From assembly GCF_002901825.1 (NCBI RefSeq), contig NZ_PPQD01000007.1, positions 1 to 64,000 on the forward strand: a DNA stretch of 64,000 bases, given 5' to 3'. The DNA is from Mammaliicoccus sciuri (GTDB taxonomy: Bacteria > Bacillota > Bacilli > Staphylococcales > Staphylococcaceae). A program made the translations under genes and the position numbers. Of this stretch, positions 35,315 to 44,093 are shown piece after piece. A model generated the notes under the pieces. That model made no database searches, was not told where the DNA came from, and was given only the letters and a program-made list of their open reading frames with translations. Position 1 is the stretch's first letter, and each line of letters begins with the position of its first letter.

Positions 35315-36232
35315 ATGAAAAAGTTATTTATGCCTTTACTCGTCGTTATTATTTTATTAAGTGCTTGTAATGCGTCGTCTTCAAATGACGATAAAAATTT
35401 AAAAGTTGTAACAACAAACTCAATATTAGCTGATATGACAAAAGAAGTAACAAAGTCTGACGCAAAAGTTACAAGTATCGTTCCTATTGGACAAGACCCT
35501 CACGAATATGAAATCAAACCTAAAGACGTCAAAGCTTTAACAGATGCAGATGTCATTATATATAATGGTTTTAATCTTGAAAGTGGAAATGGTTGGTTTG
35601 AAAAAGCATTAGAACAAGCAGGTAAAAAAATCTCAGACAAAAATGTTATTCAAGCAACTGAAGACGTTACGCCTATTTATTTAAAAGGTGGAGAAGGCGA
35701 TAAAAATAAAATCGATCCACATGCTTGGTTAAGCATTGAAAATGGTATAAAATACGTAAATACAATTGAAAAGCACTTAAGTGATATAGATAAAGATCAC
35801 AGTAAACAATTTAAAGATAATGCTGAGAAATACACGAATAAATTAGATAAACTACATCATAAAATGATGACAGCATTCAATGATATTCCTGAAGATAAAC
35901 GTGCTTTTATAACAAGTGAAGGTGCATTTAAATACTTTGCGAAAAGCTATCATATTACACCAGGATATATATGGGAGATTAATACAGAAAAACAAGGTAC
36001 ACCAGACCAAATGAAACAAGCCATTAAATTTGTGAAAGACCACGATTTAAAATCATTAGTCGTCGAAACAAGTGTTGATAAGAAAAGTATGCAGACATTA
36101 GCAGAAGAAACAAACCTCAACATTAAAGATGAAGTATTTACAGATTCAATCGGTAAAAAAGAATCTAAAGGTAACTCATATTACAATATGATGGAACACA
36201 ATGCAGAAGCTATTCATAACAGTATGAAATAA
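35315..36232 (+). CDS. mntC: manganese-binding lipoprotein MntC
   Basis: A 305-residue cluster A-I solute-binding lipoprotein. The lipobox LLSAC places the lipid on Cys18. Metal ligands are visible as His in DPHEYEIKP, His in DPHAWLS, Glu in TSEGAFKYF and Asp in VFTDSIG. It captures Mn(II) outside the membrane. The start at 35315 follows TAGGAGG by six bases. Confidence 0.95.
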   Translation: MKKLFMPLLVVIILLSACNASSSNDDKNLKVVTTNSILADMTKEVTKSDAKVTSIVPIGQDPHEYEIKPKDVKALTDADVIIYNGFNLESGNGWFEKALEQAGKKISDKNVIQATEDVTPIYLKGGEGDKNKIDPHAWLSIENGIKYVNTIEKHLSDIDKDHSKQFKDNAEKYTNKLDKLHHKMMTAFNDIPEDKRAFITSEGAFKYFAKSYHITPGYIWEINTEKQGTPDQMKQAIKFVKDHDLKSLVVETSVDKKSMQTLAEETNLNIKDEVFTDSIGKKESKGNSYYNMMEHNAEAIHNSMK

Positions 36233-36234
36233 TG

Positions 36235-36274
36235 AAAAAAGAGGTCGAGATTTAATCATCTCGACCTCTTTTTT
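36235..36274. terminator. strong terminator after mntC
   Basis: A 17-bp perfect stem AAAAAAGAGGTCGAGAT and complement, six-base loop, T run. Symmetric enough to act also on the convergent mnh2 operon. Confidence 0.93.
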
Positions 36275-36297
36275 GTGTATTTAACTATCATTATTCT

Positions 36298-36364
36298 GAA
36301 TTCTGGTAATTAGAACTCGTATCCTTACGGACATTTCTCAGAATTCTGTCCCTAACGACACCCA
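36298..36364. repeat. 3'-end interspersed repeat, copy A
   Basis: About 65 bp starting GAATTCTGGTAATTAGA and ending CTGTCCCTAACGACACC, nearly identical in its outer parts to 63677-63741 and related to 58268-58320. GGACA and TGTCC arms can pair. It lies 28 bp after the mnhG stop. Confidence 0.85.
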
Positions 36365-36391
36365 TAACATACACTTCTCAAACAATATCTA

Positions 36392-36889
36392 TTATTTTAA
36401 TGTTGGATCATCTTTTTTCATGACTTGTTTATATTTACTAAATGTTTCTTTATCATTTTTAGAAAATGCTTCGTTCATCATTTGTCTTTTTTCGGCTCTT
36501 CTTCTTCTGTCTTTTTTTGTTTCTTTACGATCATACCTGAAGTTTAGTGAAGTACCTTTTTTAGTAAATTCTTTCATATACATATATGATCCTGAATTAT
36601 AAGCTGCTCTAATAATCATATGCCCTGCTACTGGAGATGTTAAATATAAGAACAATATTGTTAATAATGTACGGACACTAAAGTATTCTTGTGTCACTAA
36701 GAAATATATAAACACACCTGTCAAAGTAAGCAACACAGATAATGTAGAGCTTTTAGTAGCGGCATGACTTCGAAGAAATGTATCTCTAAAGCGTACAATT
36801 CCTATCGCACTAATGAGCGCTGCTATTGAACCTAACAATATTGATAAAGCGGCAATTAAACTAACGATCTCGCTTAGATTCAAAGACAC
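36392..36889 (-). CDS. mnhG2: Na+/H+ antiporter subunit MnhG2
   Basis: Up to 165 residues with three helices. [33 protein letters not shown] is the MnhG/PhaG family core. The C-terminal region (about 118-165) is a highly charged Lys/Arg/Glu tail, about 20 residues longer than I recall for S. aureus MnhG2. The GTG at 36889 is close to AAGGGGG. A TTG two codons later has better spacing. The gene overlaps mnhF by 29 bp. It is a small subunit of the hetero-oligomeric Mrp-type antiporter. Confidence 0.9.
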   Translation of the reverse strand: MSLNLSEIVSLIAALSILLGSIAALISAIGIVRFRDTFLRSHAATKSSTLSVLLTLTGVFIYFLVTQEYFSVRTLLTILFLYLTSPVAGHMIIRAAYNSGSYMYMKEFTKKGTSLNFRYDRKETKKDRRRRAEKRQMMNEAFSKNDKETFSKYKQVMKKDDPTLK

Positions 36890-37154
36890 GACCCCCTTCT
36901 ATGAAACGTGAAATACCTACTGTACTCAAGAAAGAAAGTATTGCGATAATTAAACTCGCTTCTAAATAACTGAATGTATCATAAATAATGCTTAATACCC
37001 CTACTACGGAAACTAGAATCGCACCGATAGCATCAAAAGCAATGACTCTATCTGCGGTAGTAGGACCTATGATCATTCTGAGAAGTACGACAACAATGGA
37101 AATACCATATATAACAAGCGCTGTTTTGATAATTGCTAAAATGATAAATGACAT
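36861..37154 (-). CDS. mnhF2: Na+/H+ antiporter subunit MnhF2
   Basis: A 97-residue protein with three helices. The family core [32 protein letters not shown] is intact. It is a small membrane subunit of the Mrp-type antiporter. The start overlaps the mnhE stop by one base. Confidence 0.92.
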   Translation of the reverse strand: MSFIILAIIKTALVIYGISIVVVLLRMIIGPTTADRVIAFDAIGAILVSVVGVLSIIYDTFSYLEASLIIAILSFLSTVGISRFIEGGRVFESKRDR

Positions 37155-37636
37155 TATTTAAGCACCTCCCAGATTAGTTTTTCGTATTTCTTAATTTGCT
37201 TCGTTAAAATTTCTTTTTCTTTATCTGAAATATCAATTGCATGTATAAAGAATCTTCTACCATCAGGTGAAAGTCTAAGCACGACGGAACCTGGTGTAAG
37301 CATAATAAGCAATGTTAACAATGTAATCGCCCAATCTTGTTTTAACGTTGTTTCATAAGTTACAAGACCTGGATTAACTTTGTTCGTTTTAAATAAAATA
37401 TAATTGATTGTTGTCATACTTGAAGTCACAAGTTGATAGTTATAAACACATATAAACTTGAAGATTACCCAAACCTTTTTCAAGTAGAAGACATGTCCGA
37501 AGAATCTATGCATTAAATAAACAATAAAGATACCAATGAGATATCCACCAACAAAGGTTGATAAATGAAATTTATCTTCATCTTGGAACAGCGTCCATAA
37601 GAAGGCGATTAAAATATTTAATAACAACTGTGCCAT
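37154..37636 (-). CDS. mnhE2: Na+/H+ antiporter subunit MnhE2
   Basis: A 160-residue protein with two or three N-terminal helices and a cytoplasmic C-terminal domain ([28 protein letters not shown]). Length equals S. aureus MnhE2. It starts two bases after the mnhD stop. Confidence 0.93.
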   Translation of the reverse strand: MAQLLLNILIAFLWTLFQDEDKFHLSTFVGGYLIGIFIVYLMHRFFGHVFYLKKVWVIFKFICVYNYQLVTSSMTTINYILFKTNKVNPGLVTYETTLKQDWAITLLTLLIMLTPGSVVLRLSPDGRRFFIHAIDISDKEKEILTKQIKKYEKLIWEVLK

Positions 37637-37638
37637 TA

Positions 37639-39135
37639 TTACTTCGCCTCCACTTCTACGTTTGGAATAATTTCTTTAATATATGACTGTTCATGTATGT
37701 TAAATTGTGCTGCTAATTCTGAAATGTTTAATACATATTGTGATGCAATACCTAATAATATGGTAGCTACTGTTAATATAATCATCGCGTATAATTTATG
37801 TTTAGAAAGTGGAACTTTGTCAACTTTAGGAATATCGTTTCTACCGAAGTACATCACTAAGAAAATTCTTAGTAAACTGTACATTGCGATGACACTTGTA
37901 ATTACCATCACGATGACACCAATTGTATAACCATTATCTAAAGCACCTTTAATAATTAATAATTTCCCAGGAAATCCACTAAATGGTGGTACACCACCGA
38001 TTGATAAAATCGTGATAAAGAATATAATCCCTAGACTCGGATAATATTTAATTAATCCACCAAATTGATCATAATATCTCGTGCCAGATAATAATACGAA
38101 AGTACCAATGATTAAGAATAGTAATGTTTTGATAATCATATCGTGACTGACATAGAATATTGCGCCCGTGATGCCATCACTATTATTTGCACTTAAACCG
38201 AGAACAGCAAATCCTATTGATAAAATAACTTGGTACGCTGCAATCTTTTTAATATCTTTAAATCCTAATACACCGATACTGCCGATGATCATTGTGATGA
38301 TAGCCATGATATATAAAAGGAAGTGTGTAACTTCTGGCTTTTCATCGAACATCAACACCATAACTCTTATCAATGCATAAACTCCGACTTTAGTCATTAG
38401 GCTGGCAAACAATGCTGCTAACTCAGTGTTTAAAGCTGCATATGCTTTCGGCAACCACATAAACATGACTAAAGCTGCTTTACCACCAAAGACAAAAATC
38501 ATAATAACTGCTACTAAAGTAACGGTCGTTGGTTGATTGCTTTCAGTAATACGCATTGCGATATGTCCAAAGTTCAAAGTACCTAACGTTCCATATAAAT
38601 ATGCTACACCCATTAAGAAGAACCAAGAACTGACAACGTTAATAACAACATAGATAACACTCGCTCTTAATTGTTCAATAGATTGTCCAAGTGTTAATAA
38701 TACAAATGATGCTAATAACATAATTTCAAACATAACGTATAAATTAAAGATATCTGCCGTTAAGAAGCTTCCGTTTACACCTGTTAATAAAAATAGTATA
38801 AAAGATGGTAAGAAATATCTATTTGCTACTCTTTCTCGCTTACCAAAACCAAAATATATAATAACTGTTACAACAAAACAAGAAACAGTTGTAAATAGAA
38901 GTGCCAATTCATCTCCGACAAATTGTATACCAAATGGAGGTTGCCAATCACCAAAGTTAATAACGAGTACTTTATTTAAACTGACTTCTACCAGAAGCCA
39001 TGCTGTGATGATTGTTGTGATTGCTAAACTCGTTATCGCGATACGTCTTGTTAAAGCTAAACGTTCTTTAAAGAAGAACAATATTAATCCAGTAATTAAA
39101 GGTACGAGTAATGGTACTAATATTAAATTATTCAT
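37639..39135 (-). CDS. mnhD2: Na+/H+ antiporter subunit MnhD2
   Basis: A 498-residue NuoL/M/N-type proton-translocating subunit with about 14 helices. [34 protein letters not shown] carries the conserved Lys of the antiporter channel, and [15 protein letters not shown] follows. Same length as S. aureus MnhD2. It overlaps mnhC by eight bases. Confidence 0.95.
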   Translation of the reverse strand: MNNLILVPLLVPLITGLILFFFKERLALTRRIAITSLAITTIITAWLLVEVSLNKVLVINFGDWQPPFGIQFVGDELALLFTTVSCFVVTVIIYFGFGKRERVANRYFLPSFILFLLTGVNGSFLTADIFNLYVMFEIMLLASFVLLTLGQSIEQLRASVIYVVINVVSSWFFLMGVAYLYGTLGTLNFGHIAMRITESNQPTTVTLVAVIMIFVFGGKAALVMFMWLPKAYAALNTELAALFASLMTKVGVYALIRVMVLMFDEKPEVTHFLLYIMAIITMIIGSIGVLGFKDIKKIAAYQVILSIGFAVLGLSANNSDGITGAIFYVSHDMIIKTLLFLIIGTFVLLSGTRYYDQFGGLIKYYPSLGIIFFITILSIGGVPPFSGFPGKLLIIKGALDNGYTIGVIVMVITSVIAMYSLLRIFLVMYFGRNDIPKVDKVPLSKHKLYAMIILTVATILLGIASQYVLNISELAAQFNIHEQSYIKEIIPNVEVEAK

Positions 39136-39475
39136 CTACATCTTCATCCTCACCGCGTAACGCTTCTATTCTATTTACTTTCGTCAACTTAAATGTTCTA
39201 TATATAAGCACGAGTAAAAATGCTGTAACAGCAAAACCAATAACGATAGCTGTTAAGATTAATGCTTGTGGTAAAGGATCGACATAATCTTTTCCTTCTC
39301 CATTAATAAGTGGAACATTATTTCCACCAAACTCGCTCATTGATAAAATCATTAAGTTTGCTACGTGTGTATAAATTGCTGTACCAATAACAATTCGAAT
39401 TAAGTTCTTAGACAAAATCATATATGTTCCTACAAACGTGAGTACGCCTATTATAATGACAAGTATTAAATTCAA
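39128..39475 (-). CDS. mnhC2: Na+/H+ antiporter subunit MnhC2
   Basis: A 115-residue NuoK-like subunit with three helices. [31 protein letters not shown] and [17 protein letters not shown] match the family. The acidic tail RGEDEDVDE is also seen in relatives. It overlaps mnhB by four bases. Confidence 0.94.
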   Translation of the reverse strand: MNLILVIIIGVLTFVGTYMILSKNLIRIVIGTAIYTHVANLMILSMSEFGGNNVPLINGEGKDYVDPLPQALILTAIVIGFAVTAFLLVLIYRTFKLTKVNRIEALRGEDEDVDE

Positions 39476-39897
39476 CTGTTATCACCACTTATCGCAAGCA
39501 TGATTGTTACAACAGCCCCTACTACAGTAAGTAGTATGCCGAGCTCGAATAGTGTAACGCTTGATAAATGAATCTCACCTAACAACGGCCAAGTCATATA
39601 GCCATCTTCATGTGTTAGCATCGGATGCCCAAAGAACATAGGAATAATACCTGTACCAATTGAAATGAGACATCCAATAATCGTAACTGCTCTAAAGTCT
39701 AATGGCATAGATTGAACGACTGTTTCCACATCAAAAGCTAAAAACATTAAGATAAAGGCTGAGCTAAAGACGAGTCCACCTATAAACCCACCACCTGGGT
39801 TATCGTGACCAGCAAGAAAAATATAAAATCCAAACGTCAATATTATGAATATAGCAATTTTAGATATCGTTTCTAATACAACATCATTTTCTTTCAT
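39472..39897 (-). CDS. mnhB2: Na+/H+ antiporter subunit MnhB2
   Basis: A 141-residue protein with four helices. [32 protein letters not shown] is the family signature. The start was set at the ATG at 39897 (protein begins [11 protein letters not shown], as in S. aureus MnhB2), because AAAGG stands nine bases upstream. The ATG three codons earlier touches that site. It overlaps the end of mnhA by 14 bp. Confidence 0.94.
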   Translation of the reverse strand: MKENDVVLETISKIAIFIILTFGFYIFLAGHDNPGGGFIGGLVFSSAFILMFLAFDVETVVQSMPLDFRAVTIIGCLISIGTGIIPMFFGHPMLTHEDGYMTWPLLGEIHLSSVTLFELGILLTVVGAVVTIMLAISGDNS

Positions 39898-42283
39898 TTG
39901 GCTCATCCTTTCTTATCTTAAATTTAACTAATGTAAATATGCCTAATCCTGCAATTAATATAACGATCCCTTCAAGCATTGTATCTAATGCTCTAAAGTC
40001 TCCTAGAATACCATTGACGATATTTTTAACACCTGCTAATTCGTATGCATTATCATAGTAGAATGAAATTTTGTCGAACAGACTATCTTGTTGCATCATA
40101 ATAACAAAGACAACAACAAAGACTGCCATTAATAAAGCAATTGTTAATTTCACAATTTCACTGATAACATTTGGTGTATCCTTCTGAACATTTGGTAAAT
40201 GATAGAAGACTAATAAGAATAATACTGTCGTAATCGTTTCTATAACAAGTTGAGTTAAAGCTAAATCAGGTGCTTTCATAAATATGAATACGACCGCGAT
40301 TGAATATCCGATGACACCATTTAAAATTGTCATTGTCATTCTTTCTCGAATAAACATTAATGCTGTTGCAGTAATCACAATATTAATTAATATAATGATT
40401 TCAAATGTTGTCGCTTCAGTAATATGGTAATAAGCAATATCATAAATACCTACTTGATAAATACCATATCCCATAATGACAAAGAAGATTACATAGATAA
40501 TGTGTAAATATTGGTTCAGTTTATTATTCATAATACCTTGAATTGAAAATGTACTGATACGATCTAATGCATCCATACCTTTCGTATATAGCGTATTGAT
40601 TTCTAAGTTTTTAGAAATCTTACTATAAATAACATCCCATTTTGGCACGAGTATAAGAAGAGTCCCAATAATGTATATGCCAAGTGTTAAGAATAATTCC
40701 ACTGTAAATCCATGCCATGCTTTAATATGTGGTAAATGAGCCATAATCTCGCTATCGTGGAAGATATCTCTTAATGCTGGTCCAATTAGATATTCTCCTA
40801 GTACATTTGGTACAAAGAAAATGATTGGAACAAACAATACGATAATCATTGGTGAGATTAATAACCCGCCGCCATCATGACGCGGTACTTTCGGTAATTG
40901 CTCTTTTTTAAGCTTACCGAAAAATGGTTCTTTAATGAGTTTAATACAATATACAAATGTAAATATACTGCCGACAAAGCCAGCTAATATCATCACGGTA
41001 GACATCGTTTGATTAAAGATATCTGTGTGACCTGTTTCTACTAAACTCGTAAAGAACTTCTCTTTACTTAAGAAACCATTAAATAAGGGTATACCTGCCA
41101 TAGATAGTGCACTGATTGTCATAACGATTGCAGTTATTGGCATGATTGTTTTTAATCCGCCAAGCTTTTTAACATCTCTTGTTCCTGTTTCATGGTCGAT
41201 AATACCGACACCCATAAATAGAACACTTTTGAAAATCGCATGATTTATTAAATGGAATATTGCTGCAAATAAACTCGCTAAAAAGATTTCATTATCTGCT
41301 TTAAAATTACTATTTAATGCTAATAACCCTAAACCGATCATCGTCATAATCATACCGAGCTGACTGATTGTTGAATAGGCAAGCATGGCTTTTAAATCTT
41401 TCTTGTTAACTGCAAAGAATGAACCAACTAATAACGTCACTAAACCGATTGTGACTACTGTATAAACGACCCATGTACTTTGACCGATAATTGGTGTAAA
41501 TCTTAATAATAAATATAATCCTGCTTTAACCATTGTTGCTGAATGTAAATAAGCACTGACAGGTGTTGGTGCTTCCATTGCATCTGGTAACCAAATATGA
41601 AATGGAAATTGTGCAGATTTCGTGAATGCTCCGAGTAAGATTAAAATGACTGCAAGTACAAACCATGGTGATTCATAAATTTTATCAATCATACCGACTT
41701 GTTCAGTAATTGTATTCGTACCCGTAATGCTGTATAGCAAAATCAAACCTACTAACATTGCCATACCGCCAAACACTGTAATTAAGAATGATTTCAAAGC
41801 ACCTTCTTGACTCTTTCTACGTTGATACCAATATGAAATGAGCAAGAATGAAGAAATACTTGTTAACTCCCAAAATGTATACAACAATATCGTATTATTT
41901 GAAAGTACGACACCTAACATTGCTAACATAAACATTAACAAATACGTATAAAATCTTGGAAGATTCTCTTTTTCATGGGAAAGATAATAAATGGCATATA
42001 AGAAGACACCTGCACCAATTAATGAAATAAGTAGTGCAAAAATTAAAGATAGACCATCTAAACGTAAATCTAAATTAACATCTACAAGTGGAATCCACTC
42101 TTGGAAATAAGTAATACTTTGGCCAGCATATATCGTCTTAATCTGACTTAAGAAATATATGGAACTTAGAACTGGCGCAATTAAACTTAGCCATCCAGCA
42201 AATCGGCTAAACTTTGTATTCATCGTCATGAGCACGATCGAAATCACAACGATAATCATTAAAAACAGCCATATTAAAGCCAT
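39884..42283 (-). CDS. mnhA2: Na+/H+ antiporter subunit MnhA2
   Basis: A 799-residue fusion. An NuoL/ND5-like domain of about 14 to 16 helices ([37 protein letters not shown] contains the conserved channel Lys and His) is followed by a C-terminal MrpB-type domain ([27 protein letters not shown]). It is the largest subunit of the seven-gene antiporter, which expels Na+ (and K+) at high pH or salt. It starts 18 bp after the recombinase-like gene. Confidence 0.95.
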   Translation of the reverse strand: MALIWLFLMIIVVISIVLMTMNTKFSRFAGWLSLIAPVLSSIYFLSQIKTIYAGQSITYFQEWIPLVDVNLDLRLDGLSLIFALLISLIGAGVFLYAIYYLSHEKENLPRFYTYLLMFMLAMLGVVLSNNTILLYTFWELTSISSFLLISYWYQRRKSQEGALKSFLITVFGGMAMLVGLILLYSITGTNTITEQVGMIDKIYESPWFVLAVILILLGAFTKSAQFPFHIWLPDAMEAPTPVSAYLHSATMVKAGLYLLLRFTPIIGQSTWVVYTVVTIGLVTLLVGSFFAVNKKDLKAMLAYSTISQLGMIMTMIGLGLLALNSNFKADNEIFLASLFAAIFHLINHAIFKSVLFMGVGIIDHETGTRDVKKLGGLKTIMPITAIVMTISALSMAGIPLFNGFLSKEKFFTSLVETGHTDIFNQTMSTVMILAGFVGSIFTFVYCIKLIKEPFFGKLKKEQLPKVPRHDGGGLLISPMIIVLFVPIIFFVPNVLGEYLIGPALRDIFHDSEIMAHLPHIKAWHGFTVELFLTLGIYIIGTLLILVPKWDVIYSKISKNLEINTLYTKGMDALDRISTFSIQGIMNNKLNQYLHIIYVIFFVIMGYGIYQVGIYDIAYYHITEATTFEIIILINIVITATALMFIRERMTMTILNGVIGYSIAVVFIFMKAPDLALTQLVIETITTVLFLLVFYHLPNVQKDTPNVISEIVKLTIALLMAVFVVVFVIMMQQDSLFDKISFYYDNAYELAGVKNIVNGILGDFRALDTMLEGIVILIAGLGIFTLVKFKIRKDEPNERK

Positions 42284-42301
42284 ACATTGACCCCTTTCTC
42301 T

Positions 42302-42853
42302 CTATATATTAAGTTCAATTGTCGTTTCTTTTTTTATTGTCGTGACATCAATGAATTTTAAAGTTTCTATTAAAGATTGATGTCCGAGGTATTTTTGAAT
42401 AATCGAAACAGATACCCCTGATTTGAAGGCATGATATGCAAAAGTCTTTCTTAACGAGTACAACCCGATATTCTTCAACCCTACTTCTTCAGCTGCAACA
42501 TGTATAATTCGATAAGCTTGTTGCCTTGATAATTGTTTTTTTGTTTTGATGGACATAAACACAAAGTCATCTCTTTTTAATCCTTCTTCATATATAAAAG
42601 TGGATAAACTTGATCTCAAATGTAACGGTATAACAACTTTAATTAAATCCTGTTCGTCATTTATCCAATCTTGCTTTATATCATTGTCCTCATCAAATAA
42701 ATCTTGGACCGTTAAATTAAGTAGCTGGTTTACTTTCATACCCGTATGAATAGCTAAGCTAAACAATAAATAGTCTCGTTCACTATGTGATTTCAATACT
42801 TCATACATTGCTCTAATGTCATCTTTATTCTTAATTGGAGATACTTGTTGCAT
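42302..42853 (-). CDS. degenerate tyrosine recombinase-like protein, catalytic core only
   Basis: A 183-residue protein with the fold of an XerC/D catalytic domain but no N-terminal core-binding domain. The catalytic set is broken. The first Arg (TGLR in Xer) is Lys40 in TGMK, the His of HxLR is Tyr132 (YSLR, Arg135 kept), His158 of LGHQS is kept, and the nucleophilic Tyr is Phe167. It should not cut DNA. A similar gene stands next to sarA and mnh2 in S. aureus, from memory, so it looks vertically conserved. It probably opens the mnh2 transcript, with a putative minus-strand promoter at about 42899-42927. Confidence 0.8.
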   Translation of the reverse strand: MQQVSPIKNKDDIRAMYEVLKSHSERDYLLFSLAIHTGMKVNQLLNLTVQDLFDEDNDIKQDWINDEQDLIKVVIPLHLRSSLSTFIYEEGLKRDDFVFMSIKTKKQLSRQQAYRIIHVAAEEVGLKNIGLYSLRKTFAYHAFKSGVSVSIIQKYLGHQSLIETLKFIDVTTIKKETTIELNI

Positions 42854-42989
42854 AAATTTGGTCCATCCTTCCTAATTAAGGTACATATTAATAATAATAT
42901 ATATTTGAGTAACATGAAAGTAATTTATACATTTTTTTGTCGTTTTTACATACTTGCTTCGATATATAAAGTGAAAGGAGGTTTTAATC

Positions 42990-43199
42990 ATGGAAACAGT
43001 TAAAGATATCAACATCATTTTATTGCATCAGTATTTAGATGAAGCTTCTAAAGTAAAAACTGTTCAACGTAAATTTAATGCAATTAATTTAAATGTTACA
43101 CCCGAACAAGTTAAAACTTTTAAAGGCATTATCGAAACATTAAGTGACGAGAAATTTAAAGATGCATATATCGTCAAAACAATACAGATAGAGAATTAA
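42990..43199 (+). CDS. small DUF1659-like protein
   Basis: A 69-residue soluble protein. The spacing NLNVTPEQVKTFKGIIETLSD resembles DUF1659 proteins of Bacilli, which are commonly paired with DUF2922 genes as here. AAAGGAGG is placed eight bases before the ATG. The function of the family is unknown. Confidence 0.7.
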   Translation: METVKDINIILLHQYLDEASKVKTVQRKFNAINLNVTPEQVKTFKGIIETLSDEKFKDAYIVKTIQIEN

Positions 43200-43230
43200 T
43201 GCTATCTAAAAAGATTTAGGAGGTGAAAAT

Positions 43231-43446
43231 ATGAAAAGAGTATTAGAATTAACATTCAAAACATCTTTAGATAAAACATTCACATTACAAATTCAAAATC
43301 CAAAAGCAGACTTATCAAGTGATATCGTTGAAAATGCGATGAATAAAATTATGAATCTTAACTTATTTAACTTAAACAAAGGTGAGCTCGTATCAATCCA
43401 TTCCGCACAATATATCGAGCGCAGCACACGCCAATTGATTAAATAA
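43231..43446 (+). CDS. DUF2922 small protein
   Basis: A 71-residue soluble protein. The pattern LELTFKTSLDKTFTLQIQNPK...VENAMNKIMNLNLF matches DUF2922. AGGAGGTGAAAAT precedes the ATG, 31 bp after the DUF1659-like gene, and a terminator follows, so the two form a tiny operon of unknown role. Confidence 0.8.
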   Translation: MKRVLELTFKTSLDKTFTLQIQNPKADLSSDIVENAMNKIMNLNLFNLNKGELVSIHSAQYIERSTRQLIK

Positions 43447-43462
43447 ATATACTAGAGTAACA

Positions 43463-43500
43463 GAAAAGGCAAGGACATTAATTTTGTCCTTGCCTTTTTC
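43463..43500. terminator. bidirectional terminator between the DUF2922 and SarA-like genes
   Basis: A 14-bp stem GAAAAGGCAAGGACA and complement with A and T flanks. Confidence 0.88.
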
Positions 43501-43830
43501 TTATATATCTTTAACAAGTGTTTCGTATTTTTCTTTATGTGATGCATCCATAAAATAGTAAACTTTTCTTTCGTCGAGATTACTTCTATATTTATCGATT
43601 AAACCTTTTCTATATAATTTTGCTAAGTTTGTACCTATATTAGAAGGTCTTGTTGTTAACTCTAAAAGTTTTCCACTAAGAATTTCTTTGATTGTAATTT
43701 CTTTTGCAGTATATATTTCTTCTAAAATAATGAAATCCACGAGTGATAATTTCTTTTCATTTTTTAATGTTGTCAATTTATTCTCATAGTCGATCATTTG
43801 TTGAATGGTTTTGTTGAATGTTTCTATCAA
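43501..43830 (-). CDS. SarA-family transcription regulator
   Basis: A 109-residue winged-helix protein of the SarA/MarR type. The recognition region (about 55-80) is followed by the wing NLDERKVYYF, equivalent to the DERTV motif of SarA-family proteins. The start is the TTG at 43830 because GGGAGG lies six bases upstream. It is divergent from an Rsp/Rbf-type AraC gene, which recalls the rsr-rsp arrangement, while the position beside mnh2 recalls sarA. I cannot decide which S. aureus member is orthologous. Confidence 0.78.
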   Translation of the reverse strand: MIETFNKTIQQMIDYENKLTTLKNEKKLSLVDFIILEEIYTAKEITIKEILSGKLLELTTRPSNIGTNLAKLYRKGLIDKYRSNLDERKVYYFMDASHKEKYETLVKDI

Positions 43831-44093
43831 GTAAAGCCCTCCCAATTTAATTTTCCCCGATTTTTAATAGTTCACAATACACAAATTACATTAATTATTA
43901 TTTTAACGCGTTTTAAATTCATATTTTGATTAAATCGATTAACATATTTGATTTATTATGAAGTATCTTCTCCATTTTATTAAATTAGGTAACATTTACA
44001 TACGATTTTTGATATCATATTGTTAAATAAAGAAATATATTGACGAATTTTGATGTTTTATTCCATAATTTGTCTATATTTAGAGGTGATTAT

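Noticed and set aside
42302-42853. Integrase marking a mobile element or prophage
   Set aside because: Catalytic residues are replaced, the N-terminal domain is missing, no attachment repeats or phage genes are present, and the locus appears conserved in staphylococci.
42990-43446. Toxin-antitoxin module made of two small genes
   Set aside because: Both match conserved DUF1659/DUF2922 patterns and neither resembles a known toxin or antitoxin.
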